The notes: generated by a model not told the origin, from the letters alone. A stretch of 64,000 nucleotides of DNA from Desulfovibrio sp. Huiquan2017 (GCF_017351175.1 NZ_JAFMPN010000004.1:124001-188000); one strand, 5' to 3'. Counted from the first letter of the stretch, positions 15,518 through 24,756 are shown. Program-made: numbers and translations.

Positions 15518-16714
15518 ATGGACCGCACCATGAACGACATCTGGGGCATGATTCTGGCCGCAGGCTCCGGCACCCGCCTGGCCGAGGCCGCGGGCGGCGA
15601 GCGCAAGCAGTACATCGAGTACAAGGGCGCACCGCTTTTCTGGCATTGCGCCCGGACCTTTTCCCGCGTGGCGGGCGTGCGCGGCCTAGTCTTCGTCTTC
15701 CCGCCCGACGACGCCCCGGGCATGGAGAAGCGGCTGCGACAATTCTTCAAGACCGAGGACCTGGGCGTTCGCTGGACCGTGGTTCCCGGCGGCGAACGCA
15801 GGCAGGACTCGGTGCGCAACGGGCTAACCGGGCTGCCCAAGGAATGCGGTCGGGTGCTGATCCACGACTCGGCCCGCCCGTTCGTCTCGGCGCGGCTCAT
15901 CACCGACCTCGTCGCCGCCCTGGATGCCGAAGCGCGCGGCGTGATCCCGGCCGTCCCCGTGACCGACACGATCAAGACCGTGGCCGGAAACACGGTGACC
16001 GGCACTCTGGACCGGGCCGAGCTCGCAGCCGTGCAGACCCCGCAGGGATTCGAGATCGCGCTCTTGCGGGAGGCCCATGACCGCGCCCTGGACGAAGGAT
16101 GGGAGGTCACGGACGACGCCTCCATGGTCGAACGGCTGGCCGAAGTGACGGTCATCCCGGGCGAGGCGGGCAACGTCAAGATCACCGTACCGGAAGACCT
16201 CAAACGGCTGCGCGAGACGCGCACCCCCGTGTCCTGCACGGGCTGGGGCTACGACGTACACCGCTTCGGCGGCGCGGCCGACCGGCCCATGGTCCTGGGC
16301 GGCGTGCCCATCCCCGGCGGTCCCTCCGTCGTGGCCCACTCGGACGGCGACGTGCTCCTGCACGCCCTGGCCGACGCCATCCTCGGCACCTTCGGCGGCG
16401 GGGACATCGGCACCCATTTCCCGGACTCGGACCCGAATTTCGACAACGCGGACAGCGGCGTGCTTGTGCGCGAGGTCCTGGCCATGGCCGAACGAGCCGA
16501 CACGCGCATCGTCCACGCGGACCTGACCGTCGTGACCCAAATTCCCCGCCTGGCCCCGCATGCGGCCCAGATCGCCAAGAACGTGGCCCGGCTCCTGGGA
16601 CTTGAGGCGCACCAGGTCAACGTCAAGGCCACCACCGAGGAGAAGCTCGGCTTCACCGGCGAAAAACGGGGCATCAAAGCCGTGGCCTGCGTCACCGGGC
16701 TGAGGGAGATGTGA
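15518..16714 (+). CDS. ispDF: Bifunctional IspD/IspF (MEP cytidylyltransferase / MECDP synthase)
   Basis: A 398-aa fusion catalysing two steps of non-mevalonate isoprenoid synthesis. The IspD half (about 1-232) has LAAGSGTRLAEAAGGERKQY, IHDSARPFV, VPVTDTIK and QTPQGFE. The IspF half (about 235-398) has the metal ligands in GYDVHRFGG, HSDGDVLLHALADAILG, FPDSD and TTEEKLGFTGEKRGI. I chose the ATG at 15518; a second in-frame ATG at 15530 is possible. The fusion is common in delta- and epsilon-proteobacteria. It overlaps the next gene by four bases (ATGTGA context), so the two are translationally coupled. Confidence 0.96.
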   Translation: MDRTMNDIWGMILAAGSGTRLAEAAGGERKQYIEYKGAPLFWHCARTFSRVAGVRGLVFVFPPDDAPGMEKRLRQFFKTEDLGVRWTVVPGGERRQDSVRNGLTGLPKECGRVLIHDSARPFVSARLITDLVAALDAEARGVIPAVPVTDTIKTVAGNTVTGTLDRAELAAVQTPQGFEIALLREAHDRALDEGWEVTDDASMVERLAEVTVIPGEAGNVKITVPEDLKRLRETRTPVSCTGWGYDVHRFGGAADRPMVLGGVPIPGGPSVVAHSDGDVLLHALADAILGTFGGGDIGTHFPDSDPNFDNADSGVLVREVLAMAERADTRIVHADLTVVTQIPRLAPHAAQIAKNVARLLGLEAHQVNVKATTEEKLGFTGEKRGIKAVACVTGLREM

Positions 16715-17598
16715 ACGTGTCGGGCCTGAAAAAATTCCTTCTGTCCTTCGCCCTCTTCGCGACCCTCTGCTTCTTCGGCCTGAAGTGGTACGTCAATTCC
16801 GAGGTAAGCAAGGAACTGACCCGCACCGTGGGCGAAACGCCCGGGCTGGCCCTGTCCTACGCCGACCTGTCCGTGGACATCCTGGACCACACGGTCGTCC
16901 TGGACCGGGTGGACGCCCTGTTTCCCTCGGGGCAGCATGTCCAGGCCGACTCGGTACGCATCTCCGCCTTCGACCGGAAAAACCCCATCCCCCATTACGC
17001 GAGCATCGCGGTCAGGGGACTGACCATCCCGGTGACCCCACAAAACTTCGGCGAATGGGCCGGGTACATCCAGAGCCTCGGCATCGAGGTCCTGTCCGGC
17101 GACGGCAACCTGGACTACGCCTACAACCCAGAGACCAGGATCCTGGAACTCAAGGCCCTGTCCCTGGACGACCCCAAGCTCGGCGCCCTGCGCCTGACCG
17201 GTTCCCTGGACAACCTGAACATGACCGGGTTCCGCCCGGAGCAGAGCTTCGCCTTGGGCATCCGCAAGGCGGTCCTGACCTTCGAAAACCGTGAATTCAT
17301 GCGCCTGGTCAGTGCGGACTGGGCCAAACGAATGGGGGTGTCCGAAACCACCACCCTGACCCAGATCAGCGCTGAGCTGGACGGCCTGGCCGCCTACGCC
17401 GGGACCCAGGCCAACGAACCGGCCCGGGCGGCCATGCTCGGCTTGAAGGCCTTTCTAAACGATCCCGGCTCCCTGACCGTGTCCGCCAACCCGGCTGAGT
17501 CCGTGCCCGTGCTCTATTTCTTCATGGGCCGCGACCTGTTTGAGAACCTGGACCTGCTGAACGTCCACGTGGATGCCGCCCCGGCGGGCAGTATTTAA
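16711..17598 (+). CDS. Hypothetical membrane-anchored protein
   Basis: 295 aa, family not recognised. It starts with GTG overlapping the ispDF stop. One N-terminal hydrophobic helix (about residues 5-24, KKFLLSFALFATLCFFG) would anchor it in the inner membrane with the remaining about 270 residues in the periplasm. The body alternates short beta-like segments (LALSYADLSVDIL, VVLDRVDALFP, DSVRISAF), loosely recalling AsmA/DUF748-type proteins. There is no lipobox and no catalytic motif. Placement between ispDF and cysS appears to be operon convenience rather than a functional clue. Low confidence in any role. Confidence 0.8.
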   Translation: MNVSGLKKFLLSFALFATLCFFGLKWYVNSEVSKELTRTVGETPGLALSYADLSVDILDHTVVLDRVDALFPSGQHVQADSVRISAFDRKNPIPHYASIAVRGLTIPVTPQNFGEWAGYIQSLGIEVLSGDGNLDYAYNPETRILELKALSLDDPKLGALRLTGSLDNLNMTGFRPEQSFALGIRKAVLTFENREFMRLVSADWAKRMGVSETTTLTQISAELDGLAAYAGTQANEPARAAMLGLKAFLNDPGSLTVSANPAESVPVLYFFMGRDLFENLDLLNVHVDAAPAGSI

Positions 17599-17618
17599 TT
17601 GAAGTTGAAGTATTTCAA

Positions 17619-17624
17619 TATAAT
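17619..17624 (+). promoter_or_regulatory. -10 element of a probable cysS promoter
   Basis: A perfect TATAAT in an AT-rich gap between the membrane protein and cysS. TTGAAG occurs at 17599 with a short 14-base spacer, so the -35 is uncertain. Confidence 0.4.
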
Positions 17625-17641
17625 AAACATGGAGTGATCCA

Positions 17642-19099
17642 ATGAGACTTTACAACACCCTCAAGCGGCGGAAGGAAGCATTCACCCCGGTCCACAACAA
17701 CGATGTGAACATGTACGTCTGCGGCATCACGGCCTACGATCTCTGCCACATCGGGCACGCCCGTTCCAGCGTGGTTTTCGACGTGCTCTACCGCTACCTC
17801 AAGCACGAGGGGTACAAAGTCAATTTCATCCGCAACTTCACGGACATCGACGACAAGATCATCAAGCGCGCCAACGAAGTGGGCAAGGAAGCGGGTGAAA
17901 TCGCCAAAAAGTTCATCGGTGAATTCTACGTGGACATGGACCGCCTGAACATCCAGCGGCCCACGGTGGAGCCCAAGTGCACCGAGCACATCCCGGAGAT
18001 GCTCGACCTGACCCAGCGGCTCATCGACAAGGGCCACGCCTACGCCACCCCGTCCGGAGACGTGTATTTCCGGGTCCGCTCCTTCGAGGGCTACGGCAAG
18101 CTGTCCGGCCGGAACATCGACGAGCTGGAGTCCGGCGCACGCATCGCTCCTGGCGAGGAAAAGGAAGATCCGCTGGACTTCGCCCTGTGGAAGGGGGCCA
18201 AGCCCGGCGAACCATTCTGGGAATCCCCCTGGGGCAAAGGCCGTCCCGGCTGGCACCTGGAGTGCTCCGCCATGTCCGAAAAATACTCCTCTCTGCCGTT
18301 GGACATCCACGGCGGCGGCCAGGATCTGACCTTCCCGCACCACGAAAACGAGGTGGCCCAATCCGAGGCGGCCACGGGCAAGCCCTTCGCCAACTACTGG
18401 GTGCACAACGGATTCGTCCAGATCAATTCCGAAAAGATGTCCAAATCCCTCGGCAACTTCTTCACCATCCGCGACATCCTGGACAAGTTCCTGCCCGAGA
18501 CCCTGCGCTACTTCCTGCTGACCATGCACTACCGCAGCCCGCTGGACTTCTCCTTCGACGCCCTGGAAGAGGCCGAAAAGGGCCTCAAGCGCATCTATTC
18601 CGCCCTGAACCAGATTGATGTGGAACTGGCCAAGGACAAGTGGAAGAAATCCCCGTTCCCCGAGGAACTGACCAAGGAACTCGACGACATCGAAAAGCAT
18701 TTCGCCGAGGCCATGGCCGACGACCTGAACACCGCCGGGGCGCTGGGGCACGTCTTCTCCGCCATCCGCCTGGCCGGACGTGTGGCCGAAGACAAGGGGC
18801 TCCGCAAGGCCGAAGGCAGTCGCGACCTCTTCGCCCGCATCAAGAAGGATATGGCCGACTGGGCCTCCATCCTCGGCATTTTCGACCGCGACCCCGCCGA
18901 ATTCCTCCTGGAACTGCGCGACAACCGCGCCGCCCGCACCGGCATCGACCCGAACAAGGTCCAGGAACTCCTCGACGCGCGCACCCAGGCCCGCAAGGAC
19001 AAGGATTTCGAGAAATCCGACGCCATCCGCGACGAGCTCGCCGCCATGCACGTCGAAGTCCACGACACCCCCGAAGGCGCCGACTGGGACGTGCTGTAG
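17642..19099 (+). CDS. cysS: Cysteinyl-tRNA synthetase
   Basis: A 485-aa class I aminoacyl-tRNA synthetase charging tRNA-Cys. The HIGH motif is in [13 protein letters not shown] and the KMSKS motif in [11 protein letters not shown] (about 265). Zinc-site residues are seen in [17 protein letters not shown] and the [11 protein letters not shown] segment. The C-terminal DALR/anticodon part spans about 345-485. GGAGTG precedes the ATG. Length is standard. A terminator follows at 19254. Confidence 0.97.
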   Translation: MRLYNTLKRRKEAFTPVHNNDVNMYVCGITAYDLCHIGHARSSVVFDVLYRYLKHEGYKVNFIRNFTDIDDKIIKRANEVGKEAGEIAKKFIGEFYVDMDRLNIQRPTVEPKCTEHIPEMLDLTQRLIDKGHAYATPSGDVYFRVRSFEGYGKLSGRNIDELESGARIAPGEEKEDPLDFALWKGAKPGEPFWESPWGKGRPGWHLECSAMSEKYSSLPLDIHGGGQDLTFPHHENEVAQSEAATGKPFANYWVHNGFVQINSEKMSKSLGNFFTIRDILDKFLPETLRYFLLTMHYRSPLDFSFDALEEAEKGLKRIYSALNQIDVELAKDKWKKSPFPEELTKELDDIEKHFAEAMADDLNTAGALGHVFSAIRLAGRVAEDKGLRKAEGSRDLFARIKKDMADWASILGIFDRDPAEFLLELRDNRAARTGIDPNKVQELLDARTQARKDKDFEKSDAIRDELAAMHVEVHDTPEGADWDVL

Positions 19100-19154
19100 G
19101 ACACCGCGCCTGCGGGCGCTGCGGCCAAGAACGGCACTTACGCGACCGGGGGCG

Positions 19155-19192
19155 GGGGAGGAAAAACCTTTGAAAAGGGTTGGTTCCTCCCC
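19155..19192. repeat. GC/A-rich hairpin element between cysS and rsmG
   Basis: GGGGAGGAA / TTCCTCCCC arms around an A-rich loop, the first of three stem-loops in the 296-base gap between the convergent cysS and rsmG genes. Confidence 0.5.
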
Positions 19193-19253
19193 TTCCCCCG
19201 GCCCCTCCTTTTCCCAAACTTTTTGCGCCGCTTCGCGGAGTTCGTCGACAAGG

Positions 19254-19284
19254 AAACCCCGGTTTTGCTAAGCCGGGGTTTTTC
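19254..19284 (+). terminator. Terminator of cysS
   Basis: AAACCCCGG / CCGGGGTTT stem (19254-19262, 19273-19281) followed by TTC; strong. Confidence 0.85.
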
Positions 19285-19338
19285 TATTGGTGCTCTCTCG
19301 CACTTGCCGAAGGCGCATAAAAATTCTGAAGGGGAAGC

Positions 19339-19376
19339 CCAGAGGGGGAACCTCTCTCAAGAGATTTCCCCTCTGG
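19339..19376 (-). terminator. Terminator-like hairpin downstream of rsmG
   Basis: CCAGAGGGG / CCCCTCTGG arms around an inner CTCTCT / AGAG pairing; on the minus strand the sequence continues to AATTTTT. It ends 20 bases from the rsmG stop. Confidence 0.55.
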
Positions 19377-19395
19377 CTGCCGGAGGCATTCTTCT

Positions 19396-20073
19396 TTATT
19401 CGGCCATGAAGGACCAGAAATAGCGTTCACCGCCCGCCGCCGGGTAGCTGGCCACATCGCCTAATCGCCAGCCTTCCGGAATGTCGGTTTCTGCCGGAGG
19501 CGGGTCGTTGGAAAGAATGACCGCCATGCCGGCATGGTCCGGTTCCCGCCGGAGCATGGGGTGGATGAAGTCGAGGAGCTTTTGCCAGGGCATGAAGGCG
19601 CGGCTGAGGATGAGATCGGCGGTGGCCTGATGCCCGGATCGGGAGAGACGGTCCAGGGCGTCCTCAGCCCGCCCCGAAAAGACGTTGGTGACGGGCAGCT
19701 TGAGACGGCCGAGCACGCTTTTCATGAAGGTGGCCCGTTTTTCGCGCACCTCCACCAGCCAATAGTCGCCCTGCCGCCAAAGCACGCGCAGGGGGATGCC
19801 GGGCAGCCCGGCACCGGCCCCGAAGTCGAGGCACAGCGGGTGCTCTGGTAGACCCAGCCCGGCCAGGAAATCGGCCAGAAACAGGGAATCCACCACCAGC
19901 CGGTCGAACACGGTCCGCCAGTCGGACGGGCCCACCAGGTTCATCTTGCGGTTCCACTTCATGAGCTGGTCCAGGTAGGCGGCCAACAATTCGGCCTGGG
20001 CCGGATCCACGTCGCGGCCGAGCCTGTGCGCGGCGGCCAGCACGGCCTCACGGGTCGGGGAAGTATCGGGCAT
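19396..20073 (-). CDS. rsmG: 16S rRNA (guanine-N7) methyltransferase RsmG
   Basis: 225 aa. Methylates N7 of G527 (E. coli numbering) in 16S rRNA, using S-adenosylmethionine. The binding loop is LDFGAGAGLPGIPL, preceded by the family segment WNRKMNLVGPSD and VVDSLFLADF, and followed by VEVREKRATFMKSVL and DLILSRAF. I start at the ATG at 20071-20073 (complement), where the domain begins; the open frame to 20235 is not supported. The Shine-Dalgarno is weak. It is downstream of topA on the same strand but separated by about 400 bases. Confidence 0.94.
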   Translation of the reverse strand: MPDTSPTREAVLAAAHRLGRDVDPAQAELLAAYLDQLMKWNRKMNLVGPSDWRTVFDRLVVDSLFLADFLAGLGLPEHPLCLDFGAGAGLPGIPLRVLWRQGDYWLVEVREKRATFMKSVLGRLKLPVTNVFSGRAEDALDRLSRSGHQATADLILSRAFMPWQKLLDFIHPMLRREPDHAGMAVILSNDPPPAETDIPEGWRLGDVASYPAAGGERYFWSFMAE

Positions 20074-20470
20074 GGGCAGGAAATACGTTGTTTCCCCAAA
20101 ACAATCCAGCCCCCGAAGCCAGGAAGGCCGCCCGGGGGAGGCGGCCTTCTTGGGGAGGATGTAGGTGTGTGACGTTCGGGCGGGATGGCTGGCCCGCCCA
20201 GGTAGAGAGTGTATCATGCGCGGTGGGCCGGTCATGCCCCATCCGCAACTCCCTTCTACGGCTTCCCGCCCTCAAAAACATTGACCTGGATCAACACATC
20301 CCGACTTTTCTCGAAAAAATCGGAACGCCCTCCCCTGGGCGGCTTTGGGGCAACGCCACAAACAGCGTCCAAAGGGAGCTACTTCGGGTGGCCCAGCACT
20401 CCGAACAGCGGCTCTTTTCCCCAACGCACTGTCGTCCTCGGGATAGGCGTTCGAGAGTGGGCCCGCGCGC
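20074..20470. other. Intergenic region between topA and rsmG (397 bp)
   Basis: No gene is supported. It contains a nine-base GC-rich inverted repeat AAGGCCGCC / GGCGGCCTT (20124-20132, 20140-20148) and a TTGACCTGGATCAA dyad at 20281-20294. The dyad resembles the FNR/CRP-family TTGAT-N4-ATCAA pattern with one mismatch. If functional it would act on the rsmG side. The remainder shows only shadows of neighbouring frames. Confidence 0.5.
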
Positions 20471-22882
20471 CTACTCGTCCACCGGACGGGTATAATCGCA
20501 GCCTTTTTTGGGGCAGGCGATGTGCTCGCCCTTGTCCTTGGTGGACTTGCGCACGAGGATGGGGTGGCCGCATTTGGGGCAGGGCTCGCTGATGGGCCAG
20601 TTCCAGACCGCGTAGTCGCACTTGGGGTACTCGGAGCAGGAGTAGAAGATCTTGCCCCGGCGCGAGGATTTTTCCACCAGCTCGCCGTTGCACCCTTCGC
20701 GCGGGCAGGGCACGCCCGTGGAGAACGGCGCGGCATAGGTACAGTCCGGGTAATTGGAGCAGGCGATGAACCGCGATCCGGTGCGCGCCTTCTTGAGCAG
20801 CAGTTCGCCGCCGCAGTCCGGGCAGGTGCCGACGACCTCGGGTTTTTCCGATTCCACGACCTTGATGTTGCCGTTCTCGTCGCGGGTGAAATTGACGATG
20901 GACTTGCAGTCCGGATACCCGGTGCAGCCCAGGAACTCGCCGCGCCGGGACTGTTTGATGGCCATGGGGCGGCCGCACTTCTCGCAGACGACTCCGGTGT
21001 CTTCGGGCTTTTCGCGCTCCACGACCTGAATGTTTCCCTGCTCGTCGCGGGTGAAGTTCTTGATGTTCCGGCAGGTGGGGAACCCGGTGCAACCCAGGAA
21101 TTCTCCGGTCTTGCCGAACTTGATGGCCATGGGTTTGCCGCACAGGTCGCACTTGATGTCCGTGACCTGCTGGGAACGGGCCATTTCGGTGCGTGCCTTC
21201 TCCAATGTGGGGTAGAAGTCGCCGCCGAAATCCTTGAGCAGTTCCTCCCAGTTCTTCTTGCCGTCGGCCACATCGTCGAGCAGGGATTCCATCTGGGCGG
21301 TAAAGCCCACGTCCATGAGGGCCTGGAAATGCTCGGACAGTTGGTCGGACACGGTGAAGCCGAGTTCGGTGGGCGCGAACCGCTTTTCCTCAAGCTTGGC
21401 ATACTCGCGGTCGATGAGGGTGGAGATGATGGCCGCGTAGGTGGACGGCCTGCCGATGCCCAATTCCTCCAGGGTCTTGACCAGCGAGGCTTCCGAGTAA
21501 CGCGGCGGCGGCTGGGTGAACTTCTGTTCCTTTTTCAGTTCATTGAGCTGAAGCACTTCGCCCTCGTGCAGCTTGGGCAATTCCACGTCCTCCTCGGACT
21601 TGGCCTTGTCCATGGCGGCCAGGAAACCGGCGAAGAGCAGCCGTTCCCCCTTGGCGCGCCACACGGTCTGCGGGGCGTTGACCAGCACGGTAGTGTCCCA
21701 GAAGGTGGCCGCGGCCATCTGCGAGGCCACGAACCGTTGCCAGACGAGACGGTAGAGCTTGTATTGCTCGGCGGGCAAAAAGCTCTTCACGCTCTCGGGC
21801 GTGATGGTCACGTCAACGGGCCGGATGGCTTCGTGCGCGTCCTGGGCTCCGCCCTTGGTCTTGAAATTCCGGGTCTTGGACGGATAGAAGTCCGCCCCGA
21901 ACTTGTCCAGGATCAGCTCCTTGGCGGCTTCCTGGGCTTCCTTGGCGATACGCACGGAGTCGGTACGCATGTAGGTAATCAGGGCGGTGGTGCCGCGCTG
22001 GCCGAGCTCCACGCCCTCGTAGAGCCGCTGGGCAATGGACATGGTCCGCTTGGCCGAGTAGCCCATGCGCCGGTTGGCGTCCTGCTGTAGGGTGGAGGTG
22101 ATGTACGGCGGCAGGGGCTGGCGCTTGCGCTGCTTCTCCTGCACGGAATCCACCGTGAACGCCCCCTTTTCGAGCTGTTCCTGCAAGGATTCGGCCTGGT
22201 CCGCGTTGGACACGTGGTTGGCCCCCGGCTTGACGGCCTTGCCTTCGAGCTTGTGCAGGTCCATCCAGAACGGCGGAGGATTCTCGCCCGCCAGGAGCAC
22301 CTTGAACGGCCAGTACTCGTCCGGCCTGAAGGCGCGCCGCTCCTTTTCGCGTTCCACCAGGATCTTGAGCGCCACGGACTGCACGCGTCCGGCCGAGATG
22401 CCGCGCTTCACGTTCTTCCACAGGATGGGCGAAATCTTGTAGCCCACCAGCCGGTCCAGAATGCGCCGGGCCTGTTGGGAGTCGAACAGGTTTTCGTTCA
22501 GGTCCTGGGCGTGGGCCAAGGCCTCCTTGACCGCCCGGGACGTGATCTCGTTGAACTGGATGCGCCGGATCTTGTCGTTGACCGGCTTGAGCAGCTCGGC
22601 CACATGCCAGGCGATGGCCTCGCCCTCGCGGTCGGGGTCGGGCGCGAGATAGACGGTGTCCGCCTTCTTGGCCGCGGCCTTGAGCCGCTTGACCACGTCC
22701 TCTTTGCCCTGGATGATCTCATAGTGCGGGGCGAAGTTGTTCTCCTCGTCCACGCCCAGATCGCGGGTGGGCAGATCGCGCACGTGGCCCACCGAGGCAT
22801 CGACTATATAGTCCTTTCCCAGGAACTTGGAGATGGTCTTCACCTTGGCGGGGGACTCGACGATGATCAGATCTTTCGGCAT
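20471..22882 (-). CDS. topA: DNA topoisomerase I (type IA)
   Basis: An 803-aa enzyme that relaxes negative supercoils through a 5'-phosphotyrosine intermediate. The TOPRIM domain (about 1-130) has VESPAKVKTI and APDPDREGEAIAW. The catalytic tyrosine is in ALITYMRTDSVRI (about residue 300). The C-terminus (about 590-803) carries five zinc-ribbon modules, each a CxxC-type pair: CDLCGKP/CTGFPTC, CEKCGRP/CTGYPDC, CPDCGGE/CSNYPDC, CPREGC/CSEYPKC and CPKCGHP/CPKKGC. E. coli TopA has three cysteine zinc fingers, so this tail is longer. It appears monocistronic. Confidence 0.97.
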   Translation of the reverse strand: MPKDLIIVESPAKVKTISKFLGKDYIVDASVGHVRDLPTRDLGVDEENNFAPHYEIIQGKEDVVKRLKAAAKKADTVYLAPDPDREGEAIAWHVAELLKPVNDKIRRIQFNEITSRAVKEALAHAQDLNENLFDSQQARRILDRLVGYKISPILWKNVKRGISAGRVQSVALKILVEREKERRAFRPDEYWPFKVLLAGENPPPFWMDLHKLEGKAVKPGANHVSNADQAESLQEQLEKGAFTVDSVQEKQRKRQPLPPYITSTLQQDANRRMGYSAKRTMSIAQRLYEGVELGQRGTTALITYMRTDSVRIAKEAQEAAKELILDKFGADFYPSKTRNFKTKGGAQDAHEAIRPVDVTITPESVKSFLPAEQYKLYRLVWQRFVASQMAAATFWDTTVLVNAPQTVWRAKGERLLFAGFLAAMDKAKSEEDVELPKLHEGEVLQLNELKKEQKFTQPPPRYSEASLVKTLEELGIGRPSTYAAIISTLIDREYAKLEEKRFAPTELGFTVSDQLSEHFQALMDVGFTAQMESLLDDVADGKKNWEELLKDFGGDFYPTLEKARTEMARSQQVTDIKCDLCGKPMAIKFGKTGEFLGCTGFPTCRNIKNFTRDEQGNIQVVEREKPEDTGVVCEKCGRPMAIKQSRRGEFLGCTGYPDCKSIVNFTRDENGNIKVVESEKPEVVGTCPDCGGELLLKKARTGSRFIACSNYPDCTYAAPFSTGVPCPREGCNGELVEKSSRRGKIFYSCSEYPKCDYAVWNWPISEPCPKCGHPILVRKSTKDKGEHIACPKKGCDYTRPVDE

Positions 22883-22902
22883 GTTGCGACTCTCTTCTCA
22901 GG

Positions 22903-22952
22903 CTGTTGAAGGACGCGCGATTGCGCGCTTGCACTCGCGCATCCTTCAACAG
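22903..22952. repeat. 50-bp inverted repeat upstream of topA
   Basis: CTGTTGAAGGA (22903-22913) pairs with TCCTTCAACAG (22942-22952), with GCGCG / CGCGC inside. It would form a long cruciform or mRNA hairpin 20 bases ahead of the topA start codon. It may be a REP-like element or a supercoiling/translation control site. Confidence 0.7.
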
Positions 22953-23262
22953 ACCGAAGGATTGTATCCGGCCTGCCTTGGTGGTTGCGGGGTCCCGGCA
23001 CATCCAGGACCCGTTCCCGACAGACTGAGGGGGGTCTATGCCCGCTTTTTCGCCAACTCGTCAAGCCTCTATATATAGATAATGGGTAAAATACCTTTTT
23101 CCCGTATTGTGCGGCATTACAAAAATACCCCGACCCGGCTCCGACTTGTTACCCATTCTCCACCCGCAAGGCACACTCCGTCACCCGGCCGTCAGGCTGC
23201 CGACGAAAGCGGGAGGTATGGTCACATGATTGTACAACACACCTGCATTCAAGGAGAAACGT
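22953..23262. other. Intergenic region between topA and the Tat-HD gene
   Basis: No gene is supported. AT-rich ATATATAGATAATGGG at about 23070 could hold promoter elements. AATGGGTAA (23081-23089) and TTACCCATT (23149-23157) form widely spaced nine-base inverted arms. The end carries AAGGAG for the next gene. Confidence 0.4.
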
Positions 23263-24393
23263 ATGCCTTCAGAATCTCTAAATCGGCGTGATTTCCTGAA
23301 ATTGGGCGCCCTGGCGGGTGCCGCCACCGCGCTCGCCGCCCTGCCCGTCCGGGCGCAGGCCGCTCCGTCCCCCGTCACCCTGGATGAATGTATGGCCATG
23401 ACGCCCCAGGCCATGGCCGACGCCTCGGGCCCGGTGTCCGCCGCCTGGCAAGCCATCCTCCAGGCCGCGGCCGCCATCCGCAACCCCGGCCTGCGCGCCC
23501 AGGTCCAGGAAATCCTCAACAACCCCGCGCCCACTGTGACCAAAGCCATCGGAACTTCCGAGAAACGAGCCATCTACAAGGAGCTGGCCGCCAAAGGACT
23601 GATCCCGGACGTGTCCGAGGCCGATTTCCTGCCGCCCTCCAGCTCGGCCTCAACCCCGCCCCAGCCCTTCCGTTCCGCGCCCGGATCCGGCTACGCCAGT
23701 CACCACGCCTATCCCGGCGGGCTGTGCACCCACACCGGCCTGAACACCCGCGTGTCCATGGCCCTGTACGACGGCTACCGCGAGGTCTACGGCTACATGC
23801 TCGACCGCGACGTGGTCATCGCCGCGCAGCTCCTGCACGATCTGCACAAGCCGTGGGTCTTCCAGTGGAACGCCAACGGCGAGTCCCGCACCGAACGGCC
23901 CCTGGCCGGGACCGGCGAGCACCATACCCTGGGCGTGGCCGAATCCATCGCCCGCAAGGTGCCCGCCGAGGTCATCGTGGCCCAGGCCTGTGCCCACAAT
24001 CATCCGCGCACCGACAAGGACGAGGCCCAGGTGGTAGGTTGGCTGACCGCCGCCTCCATCATCGCGGGCGTTGATCCCGTGGCCTACGGCCTGCTCGCCG
24101 CCGACGGCAAGACCCTGCCCCTGCCCCGCCGCCAGGAAGGGTTCGTCACCCACCTCGGCGACCACGACTGGGTCCTGACCGTGCCCGCCAACCAGTGGGT
24201 CCTGCCCATCATGGAAAAGGTGGCCGTGCGCGACTACGGCATCTCCCGAAACGACCTCAAGGCCAAGCCGTTCCATCAGTTCCGCAACTACGTCTACTCC
24301 CAGGCCACCATCATGTCCCTGTACGAAACCTACGCCGCCAAGGGCGAACCCGAACTCGTCCGCACCATCCACGCCATCGTCACCCACGCCTAG
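23263..24393 (+). CDS. Tat-exported HD-domain protein (putative metal-dependent phosphohydrolase)
   Basis: 376 aa. The N-terminus is a twin-arginine signal: NRRDFLKLGALAGAATALAAL then an ARAQAA-type cleavage region (VRAQAAPS, about residue 35). The body has an HD-type metal site: His in GLCTHTGLNT, the HD pair in AAQLLHDLHKPW, His in GTGEHHTLGVAE and His-x-His in ACAHNHPRTDKDE. HD proteins are usually cytoplasmic nucleotide or cyclic-nucleotide hydrolases. Export through Tat implies folding with a metal in the cytoplasm and action in the periplasm. Substrate unknown. The ATG at 23263 has AAGGAG seven bases upstream. Monocistronic. Confidence 0.82.
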   Translation: MPSESLNRRDFLKLGALAGAATALAALPVRAQAAPSPVTLDECMAMTPQAMADASGPVSAAWQAILQAAAAIRNPGLRAQVQEILNNPAPTVTKAIGTSEKRAIYKELAAKGLIPDVSEADFLPPSSSASTPPQPFRSAPGSGYASHHAYPGGLCTHTGLNTRVSMALYDGYREVYGYMLDRDVVIAAQLLHDLHKPWVFQWNANGESRTERPLAGTGEHHTLGVAESIARKVPAEVIVAQACAHNHPRTDKDEAQVVGWLTAASIIAGVDPVAYGLLAADGKTLPLPRRQEGFVTHLGDHDWVLTVPANQWVLPIMEKVAVRDYGISRNDLKAKPFHQFRNYVYSQATIMSLYETYAAKGEPELVRTIHAIVTHA

Positions 24394-24404
24394 GGCGGCC
24401 GCCC

Positions 24405-24438
24405 TTCACGCGGGGCGGGCGAACCCGTCCCGCGTGAA
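24405..24438 (+). terminator. Hairpin after the Tat-HD gene
   Basis: TTCACGCGGG / CCCGCGTGAA arms with an inner CGGG / CCCG. No T tract follows, so termination is uncertain. Confidence 0.45.
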
Positions 24439-24660
24439 CAGCGCCTCCCCCCTGCCCGTCCGGACCTTTCGCCACGGCTTCGCGGAGCGGGTGGACGCAC
24501 GCGGGAAAACGCCTTGCTAGAGAATATCTAGACTTAACGCTCCGACAATATTGATTATTTATATCCAATTGCCGTTCCGGTAAAATTTCGGGTAGTTAGA
24601 GGCCGTAAAGTCGTGATATAAGCGGGTACGCGATGGGCGGATGCGAAAAATCATCATTAA
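24439..24660. other. AT-rich upstream region of the flagellar operon
   Basis: No gene is seen. GC drops clearly below the neighbourhood. It contains CTAGA-GAATA-TCTAG (24517-24531), a small palindrome, and runs of AT such as TATTGATTATTTATAT, consistent with a regulated promoter region. Confidence 0.4.
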
Positions 24661-24665
24661 TTCAT

Positions 24666-24692
24666 TAAACTAATTGAAAATCGGACCGATAA
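24666..24692 (+). promoter_or_regulatory. Sigma28 (FliA)-like promoter of the yggS-mot-fli operon
   Basis: TAAACTAA-N11-ACCGATAA, against the consensus TAAAGTTT-N11-GCCGATAA. Spacing is exact and seven of eight -10 bases match. It lies 65 bases before the first start codon. Confidence 0.7.
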
Positions 24693-24756
24693 GAGCCATT
24701 GGGACATAAGGGCCGATCGCAAGGACCGACAACGGTCCAGCGAGACAGAGTCGAAC

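Noticed and set aside
20281-20294. FNR-like box as a firm regulatory call
   Set aside because: The dyad is good but lies about 200 bases from the nearest plausible start codon and has no adjacent promoter; kept only as a note.
23134-23149. Fifteen-base match (CCGGCTCCGACTTGT) to the 3' end of rnpB, as a possible attachment site
   Set aside because: A 15-base match in 64 kb of biased sequence is not rare, the copies are not flanking an integrase or a clear island, and nothing else supports integration at rnpB.
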